NCBI GenBank assembly: GCA_026419775.2
Contig: JAOPGA020000478.1
Span: 1 to 29,844 of the forward strand
Length of the DNA: 29,844 nucleotides
Origin: Acrasis kona
Taxonomy: Eukaryota; Heterolobosea; Eutetramitea; Acrasida; Acrasidae
Direction of reading: 5' to 3'
Both the position numbers and the translations under genes were made by a program. Shown in pieces: positions 18,001 to 25,737 of this stretch. Each line of letters begins with the position of its first letter. Position 1 is the first letter of the stretch. The notes beneath the pieces are model-generated. The model saw only the letters and a program-made list of their open reading frames with translations. It was not told where the DNA came from and did no database searches.

Positions 18001-19166
18001 ACTTTAGTTTGGAATTTGTTTTGATTGTTTATTCGTGCTCTGAGAATCTTCGATTTGGTTCCTGCTTCTTCACAGATTGCTATGAATTTATTGATCACAT
18101 TATCGTGGGTAGTGTCCTCATCCCATAATAATGAGAACTCTTTACTAAAATCGGCTTGTCGGGATTTGGGGATATTACTTTGCCAAATTACTGGAGGGGA
18201 GTTGGGGACAAGAAAATGGTCTACAGACATCTGTACACCTATTACTGCATGGTCTGAGATGTAACCGGTAACGTCGTCTGTCCATGATGATAACTTCTCT
18301 CTTGGTATTGAGGACATCAATAGGTCGATTCTGCTTTTTGATGCCTCGGCTTGTCCTGATGAGTGGCACATTCTTGTATGCTTGTCGTTGTTGATGGCTT
18401 TAAGTTGGTGTCTGAGGAACCAGTCTGTAATTTGTTTCTTTGCTTTTGGTTGGTCGACTTCTGATGAGTTCCAATCCCCAGCAATGATGAAATCTGCTTT
18501 AATGTTTTGACAATTTTCAATTACTCCATCTAATTTTTGAAGGATTTTCTCGGTAGTTGAGATGGCCTCTGGATTGTGGTCGGCTGGCATATATACATTA
18601 GCGATGCAAAGTTTCTGGTCGCCGAGCTCAAAGAGGGTAGATGATAGTCTACCCTCGATAAGGTTCTCATTGGTAATGTCACTGCGTAGCCTTTTTTTGA
18701 CTGATTTGAGTATTGCAAAGCAAGTGCCATTGTACACTCTTTTTACAGTTTGTTCTTTGATGTCAAAGTGTTTCACATTGAGGATAATGTGGTGGTTTGG
18801 TAGGGCAGATTTTAGCGCATGGATCCAATCTTTCGATTTTTTATTGTTGGTTGTGTATTTGTTGATTTCTTGGAGTAGGACTATATCTGTGTTTTCGAAT
18901 CGTTCTGAGAGGAATGACAGTTTGTAATCCGCCAATCCACAAATGTTCATTGATTCGATTCTGAGGTGGTCGGAGTTGGGAGCGGATAGAGGTTTGGAGT
19001 CGTAATTGTTTTCTGGAGTGAACAGTGGTGTTTGTGAGATTTTCGGTTTATTGTAATTCTGGCGTTTCTGTGTGTTTGGTGTTAATTTTACAAGATCGGT
19101 CCAGGGCCAAAAAATTCTTCGTTTGGGCATTTTTAATTGCGGGGGTCTTGGTTTCATCGGGACCAA
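15018..19166 (-). CDS. LINE ORF2: APE endonuclease, reverse transcriptase, RNase H
   Basis: An intact 1382-residue polyprotein that nicks DNA, copies the element RNA at the nick and degrades the template. Residues about 65-320 are an APE endonuclease: ESMNICGLADYK, VLLQEINKY, FIIAGDWNSSEV, ISDHAVIGV. The reverse transcriptase spans about 520-880: SSPGWDGIP, ARPITILPCITRLVSS, TLVDLSNAYG, GVPQGDNCSPILFN, and MAFADDLVI with the catalytic Asp pair at residues 779-780 (16827-16838). RNase H follows (about 1040-1170): WTDGSYYRSNG, AWAEMYTAL, TINTDYKNL, HIESHCGIALNELADKTA. The tail has a knuckle CFNCDTQSDRTLEHVLWEC. Domain order and RNase H place it near the Tad/I group. The first ATG (19166) overlaps ORF1, so expression probably uses termination-reinitiation or frameshifting. 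Stop TAA. Confidence 0.95.
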   Translation of the reverse strand: MVPMKPRPPQLKMPKRRIFWPWTDLVKLTPNTQKRQNYNKPKISQTPLFTPENNYDSKPLSAPNSDHLRIESMNICGLADYKLSFLSERFENTDIVLLQEINKYTTNNKKSKDWIHALKSALPNHHIILNVKHFDIKEQTVKRVYNGTCFAILKSVKKRLRSDITNENLIEGRLSSTLFELGDQKLCIANVYMPADHNPEAISTTEKILQKLDGVIENCQNIKADFIIAGDWNSSEVDQPKAKKQITDWFLRHQLKAINNDKHTRMCHSSGQAEASKSRIDLLMSSIPREKLSSWTDDVTGYISDHAVIGVQMSVDHFLVPNSPPVIWQSNIPKSRQADFSKEFSLLWDEDTTHDNVINKFIAICEEAGTKSKILRARINNQNKFQTKVARHAINKLKQLHSKKNTLLQDQLPTKDIEALITDQKKTVAFLTRDKLREEWNRLTLESNNLSKRAAFNVGGSKRRVEINPRNSDEMNKTRQIFVDRSKRAPLNRSGILQYVSKPSHTEILNSKKHLFDARADHTQNTSIMAPINIRELKSWAKKCNINSSPGWDGIPMHIIKILIESPLTLSHIVEVVNATKDNPTNGVYTGTIVLVPKKDEVRVEKARPITILPCITRLVSSIITSRVNQLILEHGIIDEHQQGFKIGGTTIRNASIAKRIADSRSKLEQSTYVTLVDLSNAYGEIKPEILETCMHLLKLPQSFVDWALRMIHMARLRLKTNAGLTEDWSIEKGVPQGDNCSPILFNMVIEVALTIFDGEIKKGCSFGEHQISRMAFADDLVIISDSTSASNHDVNRMMGVLEDIVLLPINHIKTELIVINHDSERKKPVLNLTRPNGNIIIHHKKSARYLGYPLGEAVSSGKNSKHVKNVIANAKKKVSSIWFANRTLKTQRVLVKSLINSKIRHTSQIEPIDDDLLDDLAGSISKLVKKTNLLQYNMSNEYIFIDQDKGGLGFEHPRYTSLISFIETSMSLLNNSDDTCKSINRQAWTEGNWQSLKVTLDTLGLQLLDAKNHYVPEVTFPDAQILDGSIIWTDGSYYRSNGRTGGGIVVDFKGETNTHAIRLQSHHDNAWAEMYTALVAILMTEENASITINTDYKNLVDYMNNGGNLKKKIQYHQLTDSIQKIMDLRKIKVEWNHIESHCGIALNELADKTAKEGAQSENYSCVDSLILEHCSDMWFLKDGDNIWPDTRGITRAHVQKVLVDRWENKTLMRNLDIVQSSSLHPCSFSQIKKLDERIQRMIICSRNDALYYRNNTTKRSSELSECFNCDTQSDRTLEHVLWECASKEQVANREDDLETWRYVYNIKTEVNISWIPMIDESRICIGARGEISHQAWAKIKSHVGALCNKAITDLLNFLGHNLLDMIKEHKFNPGANRRAKE

Positions 19167-20979
19167 GTTTCCGTTTTTTTGGCGAGAAGGGACTCACAGT
19201 ATTCATGCTTAATGCGGTATGCAATGCTTGAAAGTTTTCCTCGTATCTTTGTGCGGATTGGAGAGTGGCGAGCTTTGCTTCTTCAATGGACAATTGTAAG
19301 TTCTGGATTGTTGTGGTGTGAGAGGTGATGACTTCACGAAAGTCTTTTAATTGAAAACTAATCAATTCGTGTTGGGAGTGAGATTGTTTCCAAATCGTTT
19401 CGAAGCTTCTTTTCTGGGTTTCGTCGGCTTCTTCTCTAGACTTGATGTTCTCTGCTCTCATGTCGGACAGGTCTTTCTGGATGTCCTTTTTGTTGTCTTC
19501 ATTTTCCTTCCGTAATTTCAAGATCTCTTCTTTCAAGATAATTACTTGATCGAGGATGGTTTGTGTTACGGTGGGGTCTGTGGTGACGGTGGGTGACGTG
19601 TTGGGTTGCGTGTTGCTGGGTTTTCTGGTTTTCGGTTCTGGTTGGGTTGAAGGGTTTGAAGGAGTGTTAAAGGGACCCTTTCCTGAAAAACGACGGTTGT
19701 AGAAGGATATAGAGGTGCAAGTGAATCCGGAGATCCGCGTGCGAGTGGTACACCATTCGGCTAGAGTTTCGGCAATCTTGGAATCAGTGACGATCCAGGA
19801 TATTTTCATAACCTTTGTGGTGGGATCTGCTCTGAACAGATTGTCGTCCGGCATGGGAATAGAGAGGGTTGTTTCCTTCTCGATGGTGTTAATGATCTCC
19901 GTCATGAATTCACGGAGGGTATTACCTTCGAATTTGCTGACGGAACAGGTGAACACACCTTTGTTGTTCGCAGGTAACAGGTGTAGTCTTGGGTGTCCCT
20001 TGAACATGTACGTTGTTATGAGGGCGTTACGGCGATTTTTGGCTGCATTCCTCTTAACAATCATATCAAGGGATTGTTGTTGTTGTTTCCTGGAGACGAG
20101 GAACATTTCGTTTAGTGGTTTGAACGTCTTCGAGGTCCTGTTGATTGACCTTTTATTCCCACTAATAAGTGAGAAGAAAGTGTCGCACTGTTTGTTTCTT
20201 TTGGTCTCGTCTTCGCTTAGAGATACATCAATCACTATGTCTTGATATTCTCCTTTGTGTTTGATGCATATGACTTCTAGTCCACGAATGGAGTCGAAGA
20301 CGATAGGTTCATCAATGAAGAAGGCATCTAGAACAATGGTGTGTGTTGGCATACATGCTCCAATGAATTCTTCGGGGATGCCATCTTTGAGGGTGATAAG
20401 GCATGGGGAGGTACTTGTCCAATGTTCGGAGTCGTGTGTGACAAGTCTGTATGCTTCTTCGAAGCTTCGGAAAGAGACTATCCAACTAACTGAGTCGGAG
20501 TCGAATGTGAACCCGTCGAACCCAAGATTGGTTAAATTAGATTTAACCTCTTCTTTTGTTGTTTTGGTGGTGTCCGTGAAGATACATACTTTGGCAAAGG
20601 GTATCCATTCTGGTCTGTTGTTTAGTTGGCTTGGTTTTGATTGAAAGTCCGCTGCGGCTAAATGTTTGCGGACTTCATCAGGGGAAGGATGGTTAGGGGT
20701 GGAGTCGTCCTCTTCGGATAACATTCTATCGACTTCTTCGATTTCTTCGGCTGAGAAAAGTGGTGTTTTGGTAGTGCTCATTTTCTGTTTGTTTCGATTC
20801 TTGACACAAACATTATTAACGGGCTTCTTTTTAACATTGGGACCTGGTTGATTGGAATCTGGTCGTTTATTTGGGCGGGAGTTCTGGAACCATCGACCTG
20901 TCAGGGTTCCGTTTTGACCATATCTAAGTTTTAAATGTGGTTTGGTGGTGAGTGGTGTGTCTTTGGATGCTTTGGCCAT
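19048..20979 (-). CDS. LINE ORF1: RNA-binding, coiled-coil protein
   Basis: ORF1 of the full-length LINE. The frame is open from 21114, but its first ATG is at 20979 (EMAKASKDTPL), giving 643 residues; the codons upstream (KSRRLRRRKLRAHVQ) are strongly basic and could be translated only from a non-AUG start or after splicing. Features: acidic stretch (AEEIEEVDRMLSEEDDS), an RRM-like stretch (PFAKVCIFTDTTKTTKEEVK ... VSWIVSFRSFEEAYRLVTHD), a basic Gln-rich patch (SRKQQQQSLDMIVKRNAAKN), then Pro/Thr linker and a long C-terminal coiled coil (VIILKEEILKLRKENEDNKK and on). No CCHC zinc knuckles, unlike many Tad/I ORF1 proteins. The product probably trimerises and coats element RNA. It overlaps ORF2 by 119 nt. 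Confidence 0.85.
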   Translation of the reverse strand: MAKASKDTPLTTKPHLKLRYGQNGTLTGRWFQNSRPNKRPDSNQPGPNVKKKPVNNVCVKNRNKQKMSTTKTPLFSAEEIEEVDRMLSEEDDSTPNHPSPDEVRKHLAAADFQSKPSQLNNRPEWIPFAKVCIFTDTTKTTKEEVKSNLTNLGFDGFTFDSDSVSWIVSFRSFEEAYRLVTHDSEHWTSTSPCLITLKDGIPEEFIGACMPTHTIVLDAFFIDEPIVFDSIRGLEVICIKHKGEYQDIVIDVSLSEDETKRNKQCDTFFSLISGNKRSINRTSKTFKPLNEMFLVSRKQQQQSLDMIVKRNAAKNRRNALITTYMFKGHPRLHLLPANNKGVFTCSVSKFEGNTLREFMTEIINTIEKETTLSIPMPDDNLFRADPTTKVMKISWIVTDSKIAETLAEWCTTRTRISGFTCTSISFYNRRFSGKGPFNTPSNPSTQPEPKTRKPSNTQPNTSPTVTTDPTVTQTILDQVIILKEEILKLRKENEDNKKDIQKDLSDMRAENIKSREEADETQKRSFETIWKQSHSQHELISFQLKDFREVITSHTTTIQNLQLSIEEAKLATLQSAQRYEENFQALHTALSMNTVSPFSPKKRKLGPDETKTPAIKNAQTKNFLALDRSCKINTKHTETPELQ

Positions 20980-21114
20980 TTCTAGCCAGGAGTTGAAAAT
21001 TGATTTACATGCATTAGATTTCTTATAATCAAACACATATGTCCTATTTTCGTTTGTCACAGATTGAACATGCGCTCTTAGTTTGCGGCGGCGCAAGCGC
21101 CTACTTTTTAACAC

Positions 21115-21176
21115 TGTGTTTCAAGGGGTCTGAGTTGTCCAACAGTGGTTCTTGTTGGAGTTTACAAAAATTGACG
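21115..21176 (-). promoter_or_regulatory. LINE 5' leader
   Basis: Only about 60 bp lie between the 5' end set by the target duplication and the open frame of ORF1 (about 200 bp to its first ATG). An internal promoter, if any, must lie here or inside ORF1. A TGA directly precedes the open frame. Confidence 0.4.
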
Positions 21177-21191
21177 TCCTTGTAAAGTGTC
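21177..21191 (+). repeat. Target-site duplication, LINE 5' side
   Basis: TCCTTGTAAAGTGTC, identical to 14948-14962. Confidence 0.92.
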
Positions 21192-21880
21192 GGTCAACTT
21201 TTGAATTGGAAACTTTGAAGACATATGAGGCAGCAACAGAGTCGTCAATGAAAAGGTGGAAAGTAATCGTGCAATGCATTTCGATAATACAAGCCAGTCT
21301 TATTAGCCCACAAATCATTTTACACAACATCTAGGACATTCATTCATTGGACGACACCAAGATAGGATAACATTTGTTACATCAAGCAACACCTTGCATA
21401 ATTGCGTCACCCAACCAGAATGTACATTCAACAATAAACATCTTTTGAATTCTCTACTTCGGATACAATTTTGTTACTTCATATAACACTACACAACATG
21501 TAATATCTTTTTGTTTCGGAGTAGTCAACCTGTTCCAAAATGATTTAACTTGAAGAAGATGAGAGCACCAACCGCATCCCAGAGCGAGCGACACCAATGC
21601 GGTAGTCAATCGGTGAACTCTGGAGCAATTCAAACCAATGCGGTGGGATTTGCAATGATGCGGTAGAGCTTCCAATAAAGAAGAGGACCATTAACCAAAC
21701 TTTCGAGAATCATGTTAGACACTTTCAGAATATATTTGAGGAGAGAATATTACCGCATTCTAACCTACAACAACATTGACTATAATAGAGTTGTCCATTA
21801 GCGAAAAAAAAGGTATGATAAACACACTGTGCTTCTAACCCTGTTATTAGGCTAAGGCTTTAAAAATTGAGAGGATCAGA
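21192..21880 (-). other. Right inner arm of the palindromic element, with TGCGGT repeats
   Basis: No gene. The reverse complement of about 21570-21860 matches the left arm. It carries AACCGCAT near 21572, CAATGCGGT near 21596 and 21637, ATGCGGTAG near 21657, and TTACCGCATTC near 21751: a set of TGCGGT motifs in both orientations, as expected of subterminal transposase-binding sites. Confidence 0.5.
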
Positions 21881-22028
21881 AAAAGAGCAAGCCCAACTCG
21901 AGAAGGCGTGTGATCCATGCCGACTCAAGGCCGCATTTCAACTTTGACAGAATGCAAAATCACTTGGAATTTGTTATCATATTGTTGTCACTTTGGCGGT
22001 GGTGAATAATACTCAACATTTTCGACAT

Positions 22029-22295
22029 TACAGAAACATGTAAAAACCTTCGCCGAAATGCCAATAATGCTGCACACAAGGATACTGGTAAAAAGAAGAA
22101 TGAGAGGCGGCATGGTAAACGCTCGCACGGTTTTAACTTTGCAATCCAAAAAACTCTAGGCATTACTAATATAATCAACAGGAACACAGGAAGCCTCATG
22201 GAAGATCCTCGGCCAACAAGCCCATCNCGTGGAGTAACCGGTATTGAGTTTGAATCTGATGACGACTCCAATCTTGATAATAGTATTTTTATGTA
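22029..22295 (+). pseudogene. C-terminal coding exon of unknown protein
   Basis: An 88-codon frame without ATG start: ITETCKNLRRNANNAAHKDT, then a strongly basic stretch (GKKKNERRHGKRSHG), NFAIQKTLGITNIINRNTG, and an acidic end (EFESDDDSNLDNSIFM) closed by TAG. It follows an acceptor-like CATTACAG and is followed about 10 bp later by AATAAA (22307). This suggests the last exon of a gene belonging to the palindromic element. Upstream pieces (about 21880-21960) have no clean frame. I do not recognise the family. An N at 22207 affects one codon. Confidence 0.4.
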
Positions 22296-22299
22296 GTGT

Positions 22300-22858
22300 A
22301 CAAAAATAAATAGTGCCCTCACTGTTATAAATATGCATTAACAACATTGCATTTATAGTACAGTCAGCGTTCGAGTGGCTTTTGATTTTCGCAAACTTTC
22401 ACACTAATTGTAAACTTCTATCAACTTATTGTCCAACAACCGAGATGTAACAACCGAATTGCAGAGCGCGAGCAACGGAAACCAATTGAAGAACAACTGG
22501 CTCGGTGGAAGTTGAATCTCCAGAAAGTAATAGATAACTAACTTTTGATGGTTGTTGGAATTCAACATTAGTTACCATCATTTGACAACAGTAAAAATGT
22601 ATGTTAGGGTTACGGATATAAAAGCATTCTAACCTTAATAGTGATTTACGTTATTGTATAATCGAGTTGGAGGACATTACTTTGTGAATGAGTTGATGAG
22701 ATTGACATTTAGCGAATAACCTACCGTTGGATTTGCAGTTGAGAGGATGTCTGAAATAAACTGTAATAACAAATGCTATGGTTATAACTCTTAGTAAAGG
22801 TTGGAAACCTAAAAAATGTTTTTACTTAGCATTAATATGCCTGGTACCACTATACATT
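22300..22858. other. Right outer arm, noncoding
   Basis: Contains the AATAAA after the exon, then AT-rich DNA without a convincing frame. Around 22440-22500 a GC-richer patch (CGAGATGTAACAACCGAATT ... CAGAGCGCGAGCAACGG) weakly resembles 21565-21600, perhaps a diverged repeat of the same arm. Confidence 0.35.
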
Positions 22859-22904
22859 GTCTCAGCACTGAGACTGAATACCCGCTTTCCGCAAATCAGT
22901 CTCA
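22859..22904 (-). repeat. Right palindromic terminal repeat
   Basis: Reverse complement of the left end: GTCTCAGCACTGAGAC, then GAATACCCGCTTTCCGC and AAATCAGTCTC. It has one full palindromic box where the left end has two. Confidence 0.75.
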
Positions 22905-23016
22905 AAATAGTGATTTATTATAAAAGACCTATGTATGGATGATTAAATTAATATTGATATCCACTGTCTGTCCAATTGATACTTGATCAGTTACAATGGG
23001 TATTAGGGTTTGTTAA

Positions 23017-24604
23017 TTAGACCGAGTTTTTGCGCAATTCCAAAGATGATGTGCAATTATTGGGGAAAAAAACACAAGTGGAATATACATATAAGAGCTT
23101 CTTTTTTGCATGGTACTCTTTCGCCTCTTTGATCCAAATTGCAACAATACTCCTGTAATGTATGCCCTCCTCATCTCTCAAAGGGTTTCTAATCAAATGA
23201 AAATTAGTAAGGCTAGCACAGACGGAAAAGATTGTGTCATAATGTTCATGATCATACTTGTTTGTATATTTCATCATTCTCTATAACATTAGCATGCGAC
23301 CGTAGTAATTCTCAATAATTACACGAGTTGCAGACAGTCTCTTGTTCAAATCCCTTTCTTGATTTGACTCCATCATGTTTTCTTTTTTAATAGAAATGCA
23401 TCGACAGAAATCATGTCCACCCATGTAGGCTTTGTCTCTAAGGATTGACCATTGGTTAGGGTACTCATCTGAAAGTGGCTGCTGACATGTGTCTTTGCGA
23501 AATGTCTAGTCACTCTCGATGTGTTCCAAAGTTTAAATTATCATCAACAAATCTTTGAATATATTCAAGGCATCTTGGCATAATTCTTGATAATCCATTA
23601 GCAGGCATTCCTTACTCATTTTTAAAACTCCTTGTAGTGAGTCTTGAGTGATTCACAATGTAATCTAAAATAATTAAAGCTACTACAGAAGGAGTATATC
23701 CATAATTGAATGTTTCTTTATTATCTTCTTGAGCTGACAATGAAAAAGAAGTTACAAAAGCATCAATGTCGTCTTTATGTAAATTTCTTTCCAATCTACG
23801 CCGAATGATGTCTGATCTTGCGTTGAATATCTGCATATGTCTTGAGACTTCCGCACTATATGGATGTGGTCGCAATTGCAGTTGTGGTCTATAGCCATGT
23901 CTTCTGTGGTTCATGTTTGAAGTTCAAATATTTATAAATAGAAGTTTATTTTCATTAGTCTAAAAAAAACCGTTTCACGTTCCAGTGGAACCATACGTTC
24001 CCATGTTTTTCTAAGAAGCTTTCGGACACTACCAATGTTCTCTTTAAAAATAACAAAGTCATAAGTACTTCCAGGGTAATGTTTTGTTGATGCGGCAAGA
24101 GCACCATTTAAATAGCGGGCAGTCTGGGTTTTCAAGCCATATGTCCAGTGTTTGCCTGAGAAGTAGTGCTTGACGTCACTATGTCTACCTGTTGGGCGAT
24201 TACCTGGATGGAAGTGAACATNTACAACAAGCAGTATGCTTTGTAAATCCTTACACATTACTCCCTTTTCCTGCAATTTTGTCCAAGTATATTTTTGGAT
24301 GAAGTGCTCTTTTAGTGGTTGGTCAATAGCGTACAAAATCTTATAAAATTATCTATTTACAAATGATGTATCCAAATTCATCTGAACAGAGAGTTTGGGC
24401 CATGTATCCCGGTGTCTTAAATGCATCAAAGTAATTACAAATTGATCAAAGTGAGTGTATTTTGGTTTTGGACCTCTGGCTGACAGTGTTAAAATGGCAG
24501 GCTTGCATACTTCATACAGTTCAAAGAGTTTTATAGAGTAGAAGCCAGTTAAAGTCCTCAATCCCTCCCCTCCGTGTCTGCCATTTAGTATTGATTCAAA
24601 GAAT
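23017..24604 (-). pseudogene. PIF/Harbinger transposase (copy 2), broken
   Basis: From 24604 downwards: FFESILNGRHGGEGLRTLTG, ARGPKPKYTHFDQFVITLMH, MYAIDQPLKEHF, VHFHPGNRPTGRHSDVKHYF (first catalytic region; the Asp codon contains or adjoins the N at 24222), HYPGSTYDF (Asp of the copy-1 THD present as Tyr-Asp), ILRDKAYMG with the second triad Asp, VIIENYYGRM with Glu, and YDHEHYDTIFSVCASLTNFH. The first 65 residues are absent and the C-terminus diverges after RNPLRDEEGIHY. Frame changes, a TAG after GRMLML and the inserted segment break it. Confidence 0.8.
23612..23914 (-). CDS. 100-aa ORF of unknown function inside Harbinger copy 2
   Basis: An unbroken ATG-to-TAA frame on the minus strand. 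The N-terminus is basic and His-rich (MNHRRHGYRPQLQLRPHPYS), then helical (HMQIFNARSDIIRRRLERNL, HKDDIDAFVTSFSLSAQEDN), then GYTPSVVALIILDYIVNHSR. Downstream a second frame reads RIMPRCLEYIQRFVDDNLNF, so the original protein may have been longer, with an intron or frame change near 23612. It replaces nothing in the Harbinger protein: the transposase frame is interrupted before it and resumes after it. I do not recognise it. It could be an accessory ORF of a smaller element that landed here. Confidence 0.4.
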   Translation of the reverse strand: MNHRRHGYRPQLQLRPHPYSAEVSRHMQIFNARSDIIRRRLERNLHKDDIDAFVTSFSLSAQEDNKETFNYGYTPSVVALIILDYIVNHSRLTTRSFKNE

Positions 24605-24731
24605 TTGCAGGGGGGGTCAACGTACTAGGTCCTTAATGTAAAATCATTACCCGAAAGATTTTCAAATATAGTAAAGGACCATTCTAATAATAAATTTTAT
24701 TTTTAATAAAGTGTTTTTTAAAATTAGCATT

Positions 24732-24947
24732 ATGCATCGGCAGGTGCGATGTCCTAAACATCTTACTTATCAATCCTTGAACAGAAAAAGATGCACATTC
24801 ACTAGTGGAGACTACATATGCCACACACTATTATTAACACAGTGTCAAAATTGTGAACAATTCAAATCAGCAAAAAACATTGCAAATCACGAAAAGCATT
24901 CACACAGTAGTGTTGAAAAACATGTCTGGTACAGCTTACAACAATGA
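24732..24947 (+). CDS. Cys/His-rich N-terminal piece of the P-like transposase
   Basis: From ATG 24732 this frame gives 71 residues rich in Cys and His: RCPKHLTYQSLNRKRC, GDYICHTLLLTQCQNCEQF and NIANHEKHSHSSVEKH. P-like transposases usually start with a zinc-coordinating DNA-binding domain (THAP or other), and this stretch is in the right place for one. It is in a different frame from the core, overlapping it at 24922-24947. One-base indel, ribosomal frameshift or a separate small protein are all possible. The spacing does not match a standard THAP domain. Confidence 0.4.
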   Translation: MHRQVRCPKHLTYQSLNRKRCTFTSGDYICHTLLLTQCQNCEQFKSAKNIANHEKHSHSSVEKHVWYSLQQ

Positions 24948-25737
24948 ATATGATGATGTAATGAAGAGTTTTGCACTATACATCAGATATTTTGGTGGTA
25001 GTAAAATATTTGATGCTTTTAGAGGTTGTCCGGCATCTAACATTGATAAAAAGAAACATGGTGATAGAGATAACAAAAATATAAATATTTTTATGCCAAG
25101 TATATCGACAATTAAAAAGATTACACCACATGGCTGGTATGGTACCATTGACAAGATACACCTGGATGAATTCAAGGATGCACTCTTAGAAACTATGAAT
25201 AAGAACTTATTTTCTCCATATTATATAATTGCATATGATGAGATGGAAGTTCGAGATGGTTATGATCTGTGGAACCAAAAGTTTGTTGTAGGTGGTGAGA
25301 GAGTATTGTCAATTGATGAGTTTGTGAAAATGTCTGAGACTGATCTTCATACAATGAAGGGAACAAAAATGTGTCTTTTTTATGCAATTAGTACATGTGG
25401 TAAATCCAGGTTTCCTGTTGCATTATGGATCCATCCAGGGGACAGTTCAACCGACTTTAATAGTGATTCATGGATAATTACCAAGTTGAAGGATATTGTT
25501 AATAAAGTTGAATGTGAAGAAATCCAATTTATAGGTAGTTCATCTGATGGTGATCTTGCACATGGTGAGAAATTTGAATCAGAAATGAACACATGGAATC
25601 AACAACGAACCAATGGACATAATCATCCATGGTTCCATATATTTGATCATGACCATCTAGCAAAATCAATTAGGAATGCTTTTACAAAAAGATTTTTTGT
25701 TGATGAGGTACAGTTACAAGATAACACACAAAAATAA
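24922..25737 (+). CDS. P-element-like transposase, N-terminal catalytic part
   Basis: The frame is open from about 24853; the first ATG is 24922 (MSGTAYNNEYDDVMKSF). It encodes the first part of an RNase H-fold transposase. FALYIRYFGGSKIFDAFRG and FMPSISTIKKITPHGWYG correspond to the helical segment before the core. AYDEMEVRDGYDL carries the first catalytic Asp (25237-25239), and SSSDGDLAHGE the second (25546-25548). The block FDHDHLAKSIRNAF matches the D.pHL.K..RN signature that marks P elements and THAP9. The frame meets TAA at 25735-25737, and the protein continues in the same frame beyond. The third acidic residue lies in the next entry. Confidence 0.75.
   Translation: MSGTAYNNEYDDVMKSFALYIRYFGGSKIFDAFRGCPASNIDKKKHGDRDNKNINIFMPSISTIKKITPHGWYGTIDKIHLDEFKDALLETMNKNLFSPYYIIAYDEMEVRDGYDLWNQKFVVGGERVLSIDEFVKMSETDLHTMKGTKMCLFYAISTCGKSRFPVALWIHPGDSSTDFNSDSWIITKLKDIVNKVECEEIQFIGSSSDGDLAHGEKFESEMNTWNQQRTNGHNHPWFHIFDHDHLAKSIRNAFTKRFFVDEVQLQDNTQK

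Larger units (their letters stand above)
14963..21176 (-). mobile_element. Full-length Tad/I-like LINE, apparently intact
   Basis: A 6214-bp non-LTR retrotransposon on the minus strand with perfect 15-bp target duplications, TCCTTGTAAAGTGTC, at 14948-14962 and 21177-21191. It has a short 5' leader, ORF1 and ORF2 overlapping by 119 nt, a short 3' UTR containing a 16-bp palindrome, and AATAAA about 10 bp from the 3' end. Both frames are unbroken and all catalytic residues I looked for are present. The identical duplications and open frames indicate a recent insertion. There is no long poly(A) tail. Confidence 0.95.
13121..22904. mobile_element. Unclassified DNA element with palindromic ends and inverted arms, host to two LINEs
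   Basis: The left end (13121-13191) and right end (22859-22904) share, in opposite orientation, GACTGATTTGCGGAAAGCGG, then GTATTC and the palindromic box GTCTCAGTGCTGAGAC. The left end has the box twice, 44 bp apart. Further inside, 13470-13617 plus 14333-14480 match the reverse complement of about 21570-21860 (e.g. TCATACCTT, TCTAACATGATT, TTGGAAGCTC, CATTGCAAATCCCACCGCAT). Subtracting the inserted LINEs leaves about 2.8 kb. The arms carry repeated TGCGGT motifs. Part of a coding exon (22029-22295) is the only protein signal. I cannot assign the superfamily, and no clear target duplication was found; two separate inverted copies of a smaller element remain possible. Confidence 0.5.
22925..24607 (-). 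mobile_element. PIF/Harbinger element, decayed (copy 2)
   Basis: The minus strand carries a relative of the intact Harbinger. Its 3' inverted end is seen at 22925 (AGACCTATGTATGGATGATT against AGACCTATATGGCGATGACT). The 5' end is missing: coding similarity runs to the last base before the P-like element at 24608. A foreign piece with a 100-aa ORF lies within (about 23525-23950). Protein identity to copy 1 is clearly lower than between recent copies, so this is a different, older lineage of the same family. Confidence 0.8.

Noticed and set aside
16159-18927. Several plus-strand open frames of 60-133 codons opposite LINE ORF2.
   Set aside because: They are antisense shadows of the 1382-residue RT gene with no domain of their own.
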